64,000 bases of DNA from Promerops cafer (taxonomy: Eukaryota; Chordata; Aves; Passeriformes; Nectariniidae): positions 1 to 64,000 of the forward strand of contig VZSE01002103.1 in assembly GCA_013398275.1 (NCBI GenBank), given 5' to 3'. Below are positions 9,228 through 20,090 of this stretch, one piece after another. Within the stretch, counting starts at the first letter, position 1, and every line of letters starts with the position of its first letter. The position numbers and the translations under genes were made by a program. The notes beneath the pieces are model-generated. The model was given only the letters and a program-made list of their open reading frames with translations. It made no database searches and was not told where the DNA came from.

Positions 9228-12200
9228 TCCACAGAACCCTTTAAGCTCTTCCTTACCACAGCCAAGCCTGGCTTTGGGGCAGTTGCCCAGCCTGGCTCTG
9301 TACCCACATTTTAGAGCTGTGCTCCTCAGCTCTGGCGGTTCCTTGGGGCGAGCAGGAGTTGTCAGCAGCTTGTTTTCCTCGGTGAGCCTCAGCAGAGCCT
9401 TTCAGCTGTCGCTGAGCCCTGTGTGTTTTTCTTGTCAGTGTAATGTGCTTAGTAACAACACCTACCACTTTCCCATGTCACACTCTGCACTCCTCCGTCA
9501 GCCACGCGGCGACCGGCACGGCAACACAAAGAAATTGCATTAAACCAGCAAGGGAAAACGTTGCTTTCTTAAATAACCTTTGCCTCCTCCAGGTACCTCT
9601 GCAGGTCACGGGATTCCAGAGCTGTGGTGACTCACAGCTCTCCCACCTGGCAATTATTAGCTCAAAACAATTCCTGAAGCTTTAAACAAACCTTTTTTTT
9701 TTGGGTGCAGGAACCTCAGTGACATCTTGCCAGTGAGTGCAGGTCTGCTGGAGTCACTGCTGCTTGGTAAAAATGCCGTGGCTTGAAGTGAGAAAAGTAT
9801 AAATAGAGATTTTAATATAACCCAGTAATACATCACTGATATTTTACAGATACAGGAGGGATAATATATTGTGATAATATAATAACAGTTCCTGGGGAAA
9901 GTGTATTTTTGGATGAAAAGTGAGAAGAAAAAAAATGCGTTTTGAGAATTGAAAAATGTTTCAAGTTTTCAAAACACGGAACGCAACAGGAGGATATTTC
10001 AAAAGGCATTTAGTTGTTCAAGGGAAATGTTTGTTCCCTTTGAAAAGGTTATTTCCCTTCCAACACTGGTTTTGGGCAGGCCTGTCCAGCTGGTTGGGGC
10101 TGAAAGGAAAAGCAAAGGAGACCCAGCAAGGGGAGCTGGGCTGCTCCCAAGCGTGGCACAGCCTGGGAGTGCTCCTGTTTGCAGCTGGCTGGGGGAATAT
10201 TCCCATTTTTAGGCTAAAACTGCATCCTCTGGCTGCTCCACCTCTGGAGCATCCCCAGCTCCTGTGCTCTCAGCTTGGCACTCCTGGGACGTGGAGCACG
10301 TTCTCCTGGAGCTGGGGAGCTCAAGGCTCTTGCAACTTCTGGGTTTTTCCTAGAAATGCAGGACTGGGGAGAGTTGGGGAAACTCTGGGAGCCAAACTGG
10401 CCTTGAGAAGCTGGGAAGGGGCAGCACAGTGGGCAGGGAGGGAGGGAGGGAGAGTTCAGAGCCTTCCCTATGGTCAGCCAGGAACTCCAAGGAAGAGCTG
10501 AGAGCCCATCCCAGTGAATCCACACGGGACAGGCGTGTGACCCCCGGTGTGGAACAGGGAATGGCTTCCAAAATCAGCAGAGGAAGCAGAGTCAGGGAAG
10601 GTTCTCTCTCCAGGGCCCTGGGATGTCTCCTGCACAAAGCCTGGATGGCCTGGGAGCTTTTTCCATGACTCCAGGATGGGCCAGCAGTGCAGGAGGCAAA
10701 CTGGCACACACATAATCAGCCTGAATTCCTGCTTACCCCTAAATATCAGGTTTTGTCAAATGGGAGGTAAAATGTAGCATCTCACTTAAGCCAGAGGAAC
10801 GCTGGGAGATGTTAGCACAGAGATTTTAATACTCAACTCATTAAAAAACCCCATCTCTCCCACTCTCAGGGGATTTGATTCCTTTTTGCATGCAGGCTGG
10901 AGGTACCACAGCATTTCCAGATGATGTAATTAACCTGACCTATTTGGTGGCTCCATATTAATGCTTCTTTGTGACGGATTTACAACAAAGCCTCATCATT
11001 AAAGACTTCAAAACAAGATTTATTACCATTATCTTGTTTCTCCCCATTCATTATTCCCTTCTCCTCAGCTGGAAGTGAGTCAGGACCCCCGGGCACTTTC
11101 CCCCATGGCCTGGAGGAGGCTGATGGGCCTGACCTCTGGGCTCTGCAATTTTCTGTCTGGCACACTGGGTGCAGAGCTCTGAGCACTCCAGAGCTGCACC
11201 AGGCTTATGGAATCCATCCAAAGAGCTGCAGAGCAAAGGGCTGGGGATTCTGCAGCTGGTACGGGCTGGTGTCCGTGGGCATTTCCTTGGGGCAGCTCCA
11301 AGCCCAGAGCCCCAAGGAAATGTCCCCACTGGGACATTTCCAAAGGCACCCGCGAGGCTCCGAGGGCAGCGAGAGGTTGGTCATTAATCCCCATTTGTAT
11401 TGGCAGCACAAACCTGCCAAATCCCCGGGCTGAGCCCTGCTCCCAGCTCTGAGGGGTTTTTTTTGGACTACAATAGGTTTAGAGAGAATTCTGTACCACA
11501 ATCAGAGCACAACATTCAAACTTTTTTTTATTTTTTCCCCCAGAACAAACTGTTACAGAGGGAACCGCAGACAGATTTCTATACCTGACTTTACTTCAAA
11601 GGGTAGAACTCAGCCCAAAGCCCACGGCAGATTTGGTCTCATTGCTTGCCAAGGGCAGAACATTCTGAATGCATTGGTATTAAATAAACAGATGGGAAAC
11701 TAACCCGAGATTTAAATTTCTGTTGAGATAATGTCGAAAGTTTATTGACCCAAGGGTGCTGGTGATTGAGTTAGTGTTCCACATCAATAGCTGTGGCCAG
11801 GCCTTTTGTAGGACACTGAGGAATGGGCTCAATATTTTGTTTTGACGCCTCAGCTGGAAGTAAATTTTAAGGCCAAACAGCAAATGTGCTTTGTTTGGTC
11901 CACTGGGAACCTGTCTTTAGATAGAGCTTAGCCCCTGCTTTCCTCCAGCACAGAGCCCAGCCTGAGGACAGGGCAGGGGATATTCCAGGAGGTGCCAAGG
12001 ACCACGTTCCAGTGTCTGTGAGCACAGCATGCTGAGCAGGGCCAGCAGTGGCACACGCAGCTCCCGTTTAAGCAGCAGAAATTGTTCTCCTGTCCCTGCA
12101 GCAGGACATCCCTGCTGGACACAGCCATCCTCCCAGCACAGAGCTGTTCCCCCGTGCTGTGCCTGGGCAGTGGGGACTCTTTCTGGCACTGGACACAGGA

Positions 12201-12670
12201 GATTTATTGAGGAGATGAGGCGGCCCCAGAACCCCATCCTGCAGTAATTAATTGGCCGCTGCTGTACAGCGCAGCAGCAACATTTTGAGAGACATTATCT
12301 GCTGTCCTGCTTGGATTAAGAATTCATGAGGGCAGAAATCATTCCACGGGCTTTGTTTTGCTTTAAGTTGTACTTCTATACAAATTATCTGAGGAGAGAG
12401 GCTGATTAATGACAGAGAGAGAGTGAGCTCAGAGACAATCCATCTCTTCTCTATCTCATCTCTCCCACCCTGCCGCCTGCAGGACAGGGCACAGAGAGCA
12501 AAGCAAACGCTCCAGCTCCTGCCTGGGGCTCCTTTCCTGTTTCCTGTGTCTGGCTGGACTTGCAATAAGCACAGACTTGTGTAAGAAGCTGCCAGAGCTG
12601 AGGCCAGAGGACAGAAACTGTCACCCCCAGCAGCAGCTCTGTCCTGCTCAGAGCTGGTGCCACGGCAGGA
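9228..12670. other. Unique sequence, no gene seen
   Basis: No exon or repeat family recognised over about 3.4 kb. Bases 9780-9990 are AT-rich, and 10437-10453 hold a short GGGA run. Bases 12240-12410 are AT-rich with homeodomain-type ATTAATTGG and GATTAATGAC cores, a possible conserved element. Open frames reach 181 codons without support. Confidence 0.5.
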
Positions 12671-12734
12671 GGGTTAGGGTTAGGGCTAAGGTTAGGATTA
12701 GGGTTAGGATTAGGATTAAGGTTAGGGTTAGGGC
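12671..12734 (+). repeat. Degenerate interstitial telomeric repeat (TTAGGG)n
   Basis: About ten TTAGGG-like hexamers in one orientation, with GGCTAAGG, TTAGGATT and TTAAGG variants mixed among perfect units. This is the vertebrate telomere unit inside a chromosome arm. The short length and interruptions fit insertion during double-strand-break repair rather than a telomere fusion, which would give two arrays head to head. Confidence 0.9.
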
Positions 12735-13014
12735 ATGCCCTGAGCACCTGCCACCTGCTCCAGGTATCCACTGGATTTTCAGGAGGGAGATGGATGTGAC
12801 TGCCTTGTCTGTATCCTGCAAATCATTCTGTAGCTGGGTTTTATATCACGTGCCCCCACCTTTAATATTTCAGCTCCTAAATCGGCTTTTCGTGGTGACA
12901 ATTGTTGGAGAGGTGATAGGACAGAGGTGGCAGGAGGGTGACACAGGTGTTTTCCAGATGAATTTGAGCCTTCATTCCAGTATTTGCAGGGCCACATGTG
13001 TCTTCCCATCCCTT

Positions 13015-13107
13015 GCCTGGACATGGCACTCAGTGCTCTGGGCTGGGGAAGAGGTGGGACTCCATGGCCTTGAAGGGCTTTTCCAACCTGAATAATTCTG
13101 TGATTCT
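13015..13107 (+). mobile_element. CR1 3' tail fragment
   Basis: A short sense fragment. It has CATGGCACTCAGTGCTCTGG, then GGACTCCATGGCCTTGAAGG, CTTTTCCAACCTGAATAATT and the tail CTGTGATTCTA. It belongs to the CR1 class with a 'ttggactcgatgatctt' 3' end, a different subfamily from the copy at 6175. Confidence 0.85.
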
Positions 13108-13372
13108 ACAGAATCTCCTGAGCTGGAAGAGACTCCCAGGATCACCCAGTGCAGCCTCTGGCCCTGCCCAGACCCCCCAAAATCCCACCCTGGGCATCCC
13201 TGGCAGCGCTGTCCAAAGGCTCCTGGAGCTCTGGCAGCCTCGGGGCTGTGCCCATTCCCTGGGGAGCCTGGGCAGTGCCAGCACCCTCTGGGGAAGAACC
13301 TTTCCCAAAATCCAACCCCAGCCATTCCCTGGGGTCACCAGAGAGAAGAACTGACCCCGGAGAGCCTGTCCA
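13108..13372 (-). mobile_element. CR1 LINE 3' fragment, antisense
   Basis: It begins at the end of the previous fragment with CAGAATCTCCTGAGCTGGAA and runs through CAGACCCCCCAAAATCCC, CTGGCAGCGCTGTCCAAAGG and CATTCCCTGGGGAGCCTGGG. The copy at 26438 shares these blocks in order. Its 3' end abuts the 3' end of the sense fragment, giving a tail-to-tail pair. Confidence 0.85.
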
Positions 13373-13989
13373 TTAGTCTGTGGTCATCTCCAGTGACCCG
13401 GCCTGGAGCACTGGGTGGAGATGCCCATCCCTGGTTTGCCTGGAGAGGATCAGCAGGACCACAGAGCCCCCTTTGCTCTGGCTGCAGAGTGAGCTACAGA
13501 GAATGAACTCCAGCTAAATGAAGCTCAGAGAACGAGCTTTTCAGTGGAACAGAGCAAAGCTGCAGGGACTGCAATTAAACCAGGCCAAAAGTGTCGAGGG
13601 AAGGGGCAGGCTGAGCTTAAAATGTGCAGAACTTGAAAGGGAATCACAACATTCCAGAGCTGCAGCCTCTGGCCCACGAAGCACAAGGGCATTTTGCCAC
13701 CATTCCAGGTACCTGGAGAAGCAGAATTGGGGATATCAGTATGCAGGAAGGAATCAAAGCAATGAATCTGCTACCAAATGAGAATTGCAAGAATAATTGA
13801 TTCCAAAGGAGGAACACAGGAGGCAAACAAAGCCCAACAAAATTTCTTTCTGCAGAACATTCTTGCTTCCAAAAAATACTATTTGGAAACTCTGTTTCCT
13901 AAAAAAAGGGGGAGGGGAGAGTGTGATGGTGTGACCTCAGCTGAGACCTTGACTTTGTATGTGTAGAGGAGCTGGAAAAAAGTCCATGA
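13373..13989. other. Unique sequence, no gene seen
   Basis: Bases 13380-13460 may be further degraded CR1 sequence. The rest is unrecognised and moderately A-rich from 13780. Confidence 0.45.
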
Positions 13990-14192
13990 GGTTCTTCCCT
14001 GGGAGGGTGGGCAGCCCCTCAGGGTGCCCAGAGCAGCTGGGGCTGCCCCTGCATCCCTGGCAGTGCCCAAGGCCAGGCTGGACAGGGCTTGGAGCAGCCT
14101 GGGACAGTGGAAGGTGTGGAATGAGAGATGGGGTGGAATGAGAGGAGTTTTAAGGTCCCTTCCACCCCAGACCATTCTGGGATTCTTTGGGG
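13990..14192 (+). mobile_element. CR1 LINE 3' fragment
   Basis: It starts at GTTCTTCCCTGGGAGGGTGG and continues through the GCAGCTGGGGCTGCCCCTGC block, GGACAGGGCTTGGAGCAGCC and AAGGTCCCTTCCACCCC to ATTCTGGGATTCTTT. The GGTGTCCCTGCCATGGCAGG segment is missing and replaced by GGAATGAGAGATGGGGTGG, so there is an internal rearrangement. Confidence 0.92.
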
Positions 14193-15373
14193 CTGAATGT
14201 GGGGTCTGGTTTCTGAGAGACTGAGGTGGAAAACAAGAGCAGGAGAAGGAAGAGAAGGAGATGGAGGCAGCTCCAGGCCTCCACCAACCCTGAGATGGGG
14301 AAGGGCCAGGCTGCAGTGCAGACAGCAAGGGAATTTTGAGGAAGGTCATAAAATGATGAGGGGAGAGAGAAAGCAGGAGATGACCCCAGAGAACAGAGCC
14401 AGTGGGTCAGGAAATCCTTACTCCACAGGGCTGAGTGCTGGCCGTGGCCTGCAGAGACACTGTGAGAGCAGGGCAGAAGGGGCAGGCCTGGTGGAAAGGT
14501 CTCACAACTTCCAAAACTCACAAACTGGGAAACCCACATTATCCTTCAGCTGGTTTGAAATGCTGCATCATCTCCATCCTAACGGGGAAAGGGCAGCTGA
14601 TGCTCCTCACACTGGGTGGCTGAATTACCTACGAAACAGAATAATCAAAAGTGATCTTTGCAGCTCGGAGGCAGCAGCTGAACGACCACAAGGGAAGCCA
14701 AAGGCAGATATTAGTTCTGTGATTTAAAATTAAAACAATTGATCAATTGTCCTTGCTGGAATTAATAGCGAAACAAATAGGCCTGCAATATTAAACTGAA
14801 ATTCACTGCCTGCATCTGGCTGGATCCAAATGTATGGGGTCTCTCAGGACAGTCCCAGATATTTATTATGGCTGAATGAATTGGATTTTCGTACATAAAA
14901 TGCAGATATTGGGCAATTTGATAAGTAAAGGTCATTCTGAAAAGAATGGTTTTTGTTTTTTTTTTTTTTGAAGTGTGTGAATTTGGAGTTTCTGGAGCTG
15001 GTCAAGCTTGGTGCAGCAAAGGGCACAGTCAGGAATGGCAGCGGGGTCTGCAGGGAAGGATGTGGAATTTCTGTCATTCTTGTGCTGCAATTAAAGAAAC
15101 TGCAGCTTCTGTGCTCTGTGTGAGGAGAGGGGGCTCTGGTGTTGAGTGTGATCAGCTCCTCCTGGGCTCGGCCTGAGCCTTGGTGGCAGAGTTGTTTGGG
15201 ATTTGGGATTTGGGAGTGAATTTCTCCTCCTGTCCCTGGGTGAGTCTGTGCTCGCCGGGGAGCTCGGGGTTACCTGGCCTGAGCTCACCTGGGGGGCTCA
15301 CTGGGAACAGCAAAGGCACCACAAAGGGGATGTGGCCAAAACTGCTCAGCATTGAAAAGGGGCAGAGAGGAAC
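14193..15373. other. Unique sequence, no gene seen
   Basis: Purine-rich at 14220-14420 and AT-rich at 14720-14960. A 16-bp perfect palindrome lies at 14735-14750. T13 at 14957-14969. No product recognised. Confidence 0.5.
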
Positions 15374-15640
15374 CTCAGAATCCCAGAATCCCAGGCTGGT
15401 CTGGGTTAGAGGGACCTCAAATCCCACCCAGTGCCTGCCATGGCAGGGTGACCTTCCACTGTCCCAGGCTGCCCCAGTGTCCAGCCTGGCCTTGGGCACT
15501 GCCAGGGATCCAAGGCTGCTCTGGGAATTCCATCCCAGCCCCTCCCCACCCTCACAGGGAAGAATTTCTCCCCAGTATCCCAATATCTCCTTGCAGCAGT
15601 GGGGAGCCATTCCCTGTGTCCTGGCACTCCTTGGGAAATA
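15374..15640 (-). mobile_element. CR1 LINE 3' fragment, antisense
   Basis: It opens with the tandem tail CAGAATCCCAGAATCCCAG, then GGGACCTCAAATCCCACCCA, TGCCATGGCAGGGTGACC, GGCCTTGGGCACTGCCAGGG and GAATTTCTCCCCAGTATCCC. The GGGGCTGCCCCTGG core is shortened, with GATCCAAGGCTGCTCTGGGA in its place. Confidence 0.92.
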
Positions 15641-16635
15641 CGGAGCTCACTGGGGTTATGGCACCAAAATGCCTTTTTGGAGTGAACAGCAATGGGAGCC
15701 TCAAGGAAATGTTTGGGTCCAGTAAAATAAAAAGCAGCAGAATGTCCCTGCAGAGCCTTTGAATGAAATCAGCCAAGGAGGAATTAACAAGCCAGGCCTG
15801 GCTTATTCCATGTGCAATTCCCTGTGGGATTTAACCCCTCCTTGGCTCCTCCTTCCAGCCTGGGTGTTGGCCCAGGTGTGCACTGTGGGTCCTGCTGGCT
15901 GCAGCACTCAGGAGCTGCCCTGGATGGGATTTCCCAGGATGTGGGTGCAGAGCAGAGCTCCAGCAGGAGCTGAGTGCTGGGCTGGGCTTCCAGCCTGGAA
16001 TCAGCTCCTCACTTCCAGCTGGGAGACTTTTGGTCTGTGTTTAACAATGTGTTTCATTGCAAATTCCGTGTTTTTCTTTAAATGACAATTGAAAGATGTT
16101 TCATAATGAGCTAGCTCTGAATGAAAATACAAATGACTTCCCCTGAAGGACCTTGATAGGAAACATTTCATCTGGAGTGCAGGGAATCGCTTATTTGCTT
16201 TTCTTTGCCTTAAACAGATCAGCAAAATGAAGATGAGTTAATAAAATGGTTTTGATTCTGCCATTTTTTTTTAATAAAAAATTCTGGCACTTGCAAAATG
16301 CTGCAAATACCCCAGCTCCACTGCATTTAACAAAGACAATTCTGAGGGATTTTTCAATTCCAGATGCATTTCCTCCTTCCTGCTCCTCAACTCCATAAAT
16401 CCAGAGCCTTTTCCATCTCTCAGAGCTCCTTCCTGGTGACTTGGAAGGGTCTCAGGAATGAGGTTTCCCTGTGTGCCATGGGAAGAGAAGTGGCCTTGCC
16501 ATGCAGGACAAGTTTTGAGCTGCAGCCACCCACGAATCAGCAGAGAATGATGAGCTGGGGCAGATGTGGGGCCGTGGTTCCCCTGGCTGAACATGCATTT
16601 CTCTGGCAGAGGGAAGGGGATCATCCTCACACCTC
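15641..16635. other. Unique sequence, no gene seen
   Basis: GC-moderate to 16020 and AT-rich at 16030-16320. No repeat or exon recognised. Confidence 0.5.
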
Positions 16636-16739
16636 CCCTCTTCTCTTCTCTTCTCTTCTCTTCTCTTCTCTTCTCTTCTCTTCTCTTCTCTTCTCTTCTC
16701 TTCTCTTCTCTTCTCTTCTCCTCTCTTCTCTTCCTCTTC
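16636..16739. repeat. (TTCTC)n microsatellite
   Basis: Sixteen uninterrupted TTCTC units (16641-16720), followed by imperfect CTCTCTTCTCTTCC. The plus strand is all pyrimidine and the minus strand all purine, so it can form triplex DNA. The same pentamer array occurs at 59904. Confidence 0.95.
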
Positions 16740-17261
16740 AAGAAGCTTCCCTGTTGTGCTCGAATCACTCTTCTGCCATCAATGAAATTCACAGGCTTGT
16801 TGGAGAATTGGTGTGATTTCTCATATGTAAGTTAAATTTATGAGAGGAAGAAATTATTATGGGATATAAACTACTGAGGGAATGGATTTGTCTACTCCGA
16901 GTGATCTGGTTTCACTATAAATTGCCTAAATGGACAGGAAGGAGCTGTTACACAGCACCTTTGGAATGATTTTTCCCTCTTCTGCTTTGGGACTTGAGTA
17001 AGCAAAATGCTGTTCCAAGGTGTAAGGAGGAGACATTAAATAAATAAAGCACCAATTGCCAAGATCTGGAGATTGAAAGTGTTTACACAAAATAACTCAA
17101 AAGCCCTCCAGGGGCTGACTTGCAGAGCCTGGCAGAGCTGAGCTGAAGGGAACTCTGATATTCCAGAACACTCAGGTAACATTTTTCAGGACAACTTGTG
17201 CTGATGGGCTTGAGACAAGAGTGTTTAAAGGCTGTCCTGAGAATGTACCCCAGGATCTGGC
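16740..17261. other. Unique AT-rich sequence
   Basis: No gene. The stretch is rich in TAAA and ATTT words, with no repeat family recognised. Confidence 0.5.
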
Positions 17262-17396
17262 ACCAAAGGCCAGGCTGGATGGAGCTTGGAGCAGCCTGGC
17301 AGAGTGGGAGGTGGCCCTGCCCATGGAAGGGGCTGGAATCAGATGTCTTTAGGGTCCCTTCCAACCCAAACCATTCTGTGACTCTGTGATTCTCTG
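17262..17396 (+). mobile_element. CR1 LINE 3' end
   Basis: It begins at the CCAAAGGCCAGGCTGGATGG block and runs through GCCCATGGAAGGGGCTGG and AGGGTCCCTTCCAACCCAAA to a three-unit tail (ATTCTGTG, ACTCTGTG, ATTCTCTG). Confidence 0.93.
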
Positions 17397-18631
17397 AAAG
17401 ACCATCCCAGGAACTGCTGCACACAGCTGGACACATCTGGGGAGTTTGAAATCACACACAGGGCAGCCTCACACTCAGACACTGTGGTGGGCAGAAGGGC
17501 CTTGCTGCATTTTCTATACACAGGACTCAGAATTCAGTGCACGGATTTAAAAGTCTAGTTTTCCAAAATGCCAAAATGGTAGAGAGTTTGAGGCAGACAT
17601 GGCACTTGCCCGAGGCACAGGGAGAGCTTGGGCTGGATCCGTGGATTCTGTGAAGAAAGGTCTCATGGTGATGAAGTGACATCACTCCAGGAACAGTCTT
17701 GCATAAAATCTGACCCTGCTGCACTGTTTGTTAACCATGGCAGGGGTTGTTCTGCACTTCTCTTGCTCTGCAGCATCTTCCTGAACCACCACCAGCTCCG
17801 TGGAGGCAGGGGAAGCTTCTCTTAGAGCACTGCACGGGATGGAGGAGATTTAAACATGCCCAAAATGCAATCTATGGATGAGCTGGGGTCTGCCTGTGGA
17901 GCCCAGCTGCACAGTCTGGGTGACCTCCTGATGTCAGGGACAACAATCCATCCAGCAAGGTTAAAGGACTGGATTTAGATTAATTCCAGAGCTTGTCCAA
18001 TAAGATAAAGCAGTGTAGTGAAAGTAAATATTTGCAGCTTTATTTGCTGGGAGATTAATGTAATTGGTTTGGATTCCTTCACATCCTCCAGCCTCTTCAT
18101 AAACACTGCACACTGTTAAATGCTGCAATAATGAAGGCATTTTGTCTTCATCATACTGGAGGGCAAGAGGCAGGGGAGAGCTATTCTTGCAAAATATTAG
18201 CCCAGTTTTGCACACCCCAGAGGATCTATTAATTTAGGTTAGAGTCTCTGCAAGGGCTGAGCTCGGTGAGCATGGGAAGCTTTCCATAACCCCACCTCCA
18301 CCTCCTCTGGGGCTTTTCCCCCTTTCTTCCTTTTTTTTTTTTTTTTTTCCATTTTTTTTCCATACAGCCAGTGCAGAACCTGAGCATGGAGTAACCCAGA
18401 GTGATCCAGTTTGTCTGGATTCCCTCCCCAGGGGCTGCCAAGTAGGGCTTGGAAAATTCCACAGCTCTGCTGCGTGGCATCACTGCTGTGAGATACCCTG
18501 ATCTTCAGGAGCTGGGAGATAAAAGGGAAGGGAGGCACTGATCCCAGTCCAGCCCCAGTAACCAATGCAATTTCCCTCTGCTTCTGTAATGGGACAGCAG
18601 AACGTGGCTTTTCTGGCAGAACTTGAGATTT
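17397..18631. other. Unique sequence, possible conserved non-coding part
   Basis: No gene. Bases 17990-18240 are AT-rich with regularly spaced TTTATT, ATTAATG and TGCAATAATG words. A T18 run occupies 18331-18348. Confidence 0.4.
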
Positions 18632-18738
18632 AACCACTGGATGTGCTCGGGTTTGGTTGATAAGGTGGGGTTTGGCCACAGGTTGGACTCAATGATCTTG
18701 GAGGTCTTTTCCAACCTGAATTATTCTGGGATTCTACT
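18632..18738 (+). mobile_element. CR1 3' tail fragment (second subfamily)
   Basis: It carries GGTTGATAAGGTGGGGTTTG, CCACAGGTTGGACTCAATGA, CTTGGAGGTCTTTTCCAACC and the tail ATTATTCTGGGATTCTA. It is the same subfamily as the fragment at 13015. Confidence 0.9.
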
Positions 18739-19811
18739 CTATAGACTCAGCGTGACAGGGAACAGGGGCCCCTCTGGAGAGCACCCAGTCCCACCCAGCT
18801 CAGGGCAGGCTGATCTCACACTGATTGTCCAGGCCTGTGGCCAGATGGGGTTAGGATATGACAAGAGAAAAGCTTTTCTGTGCCTAAATGGAATTGAAAT
18901 CGCACTTCAGTTTTGTATTCACTTTTTGGTGTCCTTTCACTGAGCGCTGATGAGAAGAGCCTGGTTCCATCTCCTTCTCTCACCTCCATCCCTGCTGAGT
19001 CTCTACAGCCACAGGGATCTCCTCCCTCCCTTCCTTCAGCCAGGGCAAGGCTCTCCCAGTTTCCTGTGACGGAGGAGGGAATGGAAACAGATTTCAGTTC
19101 TGTTATTCAGAATGTTTGGCTTTCACCCATTCCTGGGGACGCCCAGCTGGGCACTGACCATGGGTCAGAAAGCAGCTCCTTCACCGTGTCAGCTGTGGCC
19201 CAAGTCTGGGGGCTGGGTCAGTGATGTCCACCCCAGAGCAGAACTGGGCTCTCACCCCTGCCAAGCTGCCCCTCTGGGTGGGCACTGCCTGCCCTGGGTC
19301 CCAGTCCAGCCACAGGAATCTCCATCAATCTGTGCAAAATCAATTAAAATCCACGTTTCCAGCGTGGGACAGGCCAGGGCTGGATCCTGCTCGTGTTTCC
19401 CCAGGCCCTAATTACCTGCTGCTCTTCCTTATACCCATCCATCCAAGGGCTCTTCTGGTGCTCAGAGCCTGCTAATGACTTTGGGGACTCTTCTAAAGAT
19501 CCACTTGTCTGTCTCTCTGCTCTGTGATTTCCTTTCCAGCCTGCAGATGTTCATTAGTGGAGTGTCTCGTGGAATTCATGCACATTCTGTGATTGTTGTT
19601 ACCAAAATGACACCTGGCCAACAACCACAACAATCCAGGCCTGACGAGCTCTTTAAGCTCTTTAAGGTATTGATTAGGTGGTTCTGGCTATTGAAGAGCA
19701 GAAGTTGTTTGTTGGAAATATCAGATCATACATCATCCAGCAGCTCTCGCTTGGGAAAGCAGAGTTATCCCTCTGATTTCCCTCTCTCCTGCGTGTGGAA
19801 GCCAAGTGCAG
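18739..19811. other. Unique sequence, no gene seen
   Basis: No repeat recognised. Open frames are at most 149 codons, with no recognisable product. AAGCTCTTTAAG is duplicated in short range at 19650-19667. Confidence 0.5.
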
Positions 19812-20090
19812 GGGATGTGGGGAGTTTGTGGGGCTGGAGGGGATGTGGGGAGCTCAGGCTGGAGGGGACACAGGGAGTTCCTGGGGCTGAAGGGGATATG
19901 GGGAGTTTGTGGGGCTGCAGGTGATGTGAGGACTTTGTAGGGCTGGAGGGGACATGGGGATTTTGTGGGGCTGGATGGGATGTGGGGAGTTTGAGCTGGA
20001 GGGGACACAGGGAGTCTCTGGGGCTGAAGGGGATATGAGGAATTTGTGGGGCTGGAGGGGTCACAGGGATCTTGTGGGGCTGGAGGGTTG
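19812..20090. repeat. ~28-bp G-rich minisatellite with higher-order repeat
   Basis: About ten degenerate units of GGGGCTGGAGGGGATGTGGG plus GAGTTTGT. A block of about 80 bp at 19842-19920 recurs at 19979-20058 (offset about 137). Both copies carry the variant GGGACACAGGGAGT, then GGGGCTGAAGGGGATATG. The plus strand is G-rich with many GGGG runs. Confidence 0.88.

Noticed and set aside
9181..9240. Polypyrimidine tract followed by CTCCACAG, resembling a splice acceptor
   Set aside because: No downstream exon with a donor and no coding similarity. A degraded poly(T) tract explains it.
12671..12734. Considered as a chromosome end or telomere fusion
   Set aside because: Short, degenerate, one orientation only, with unique sequence on both sides.
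14735..14750. Perfect 16-bp palindrome ACAATTGATCAATTGT
   Set aside because: About one such palindrome is expected by chance in 64 kb, and the surroundings show no other signal.
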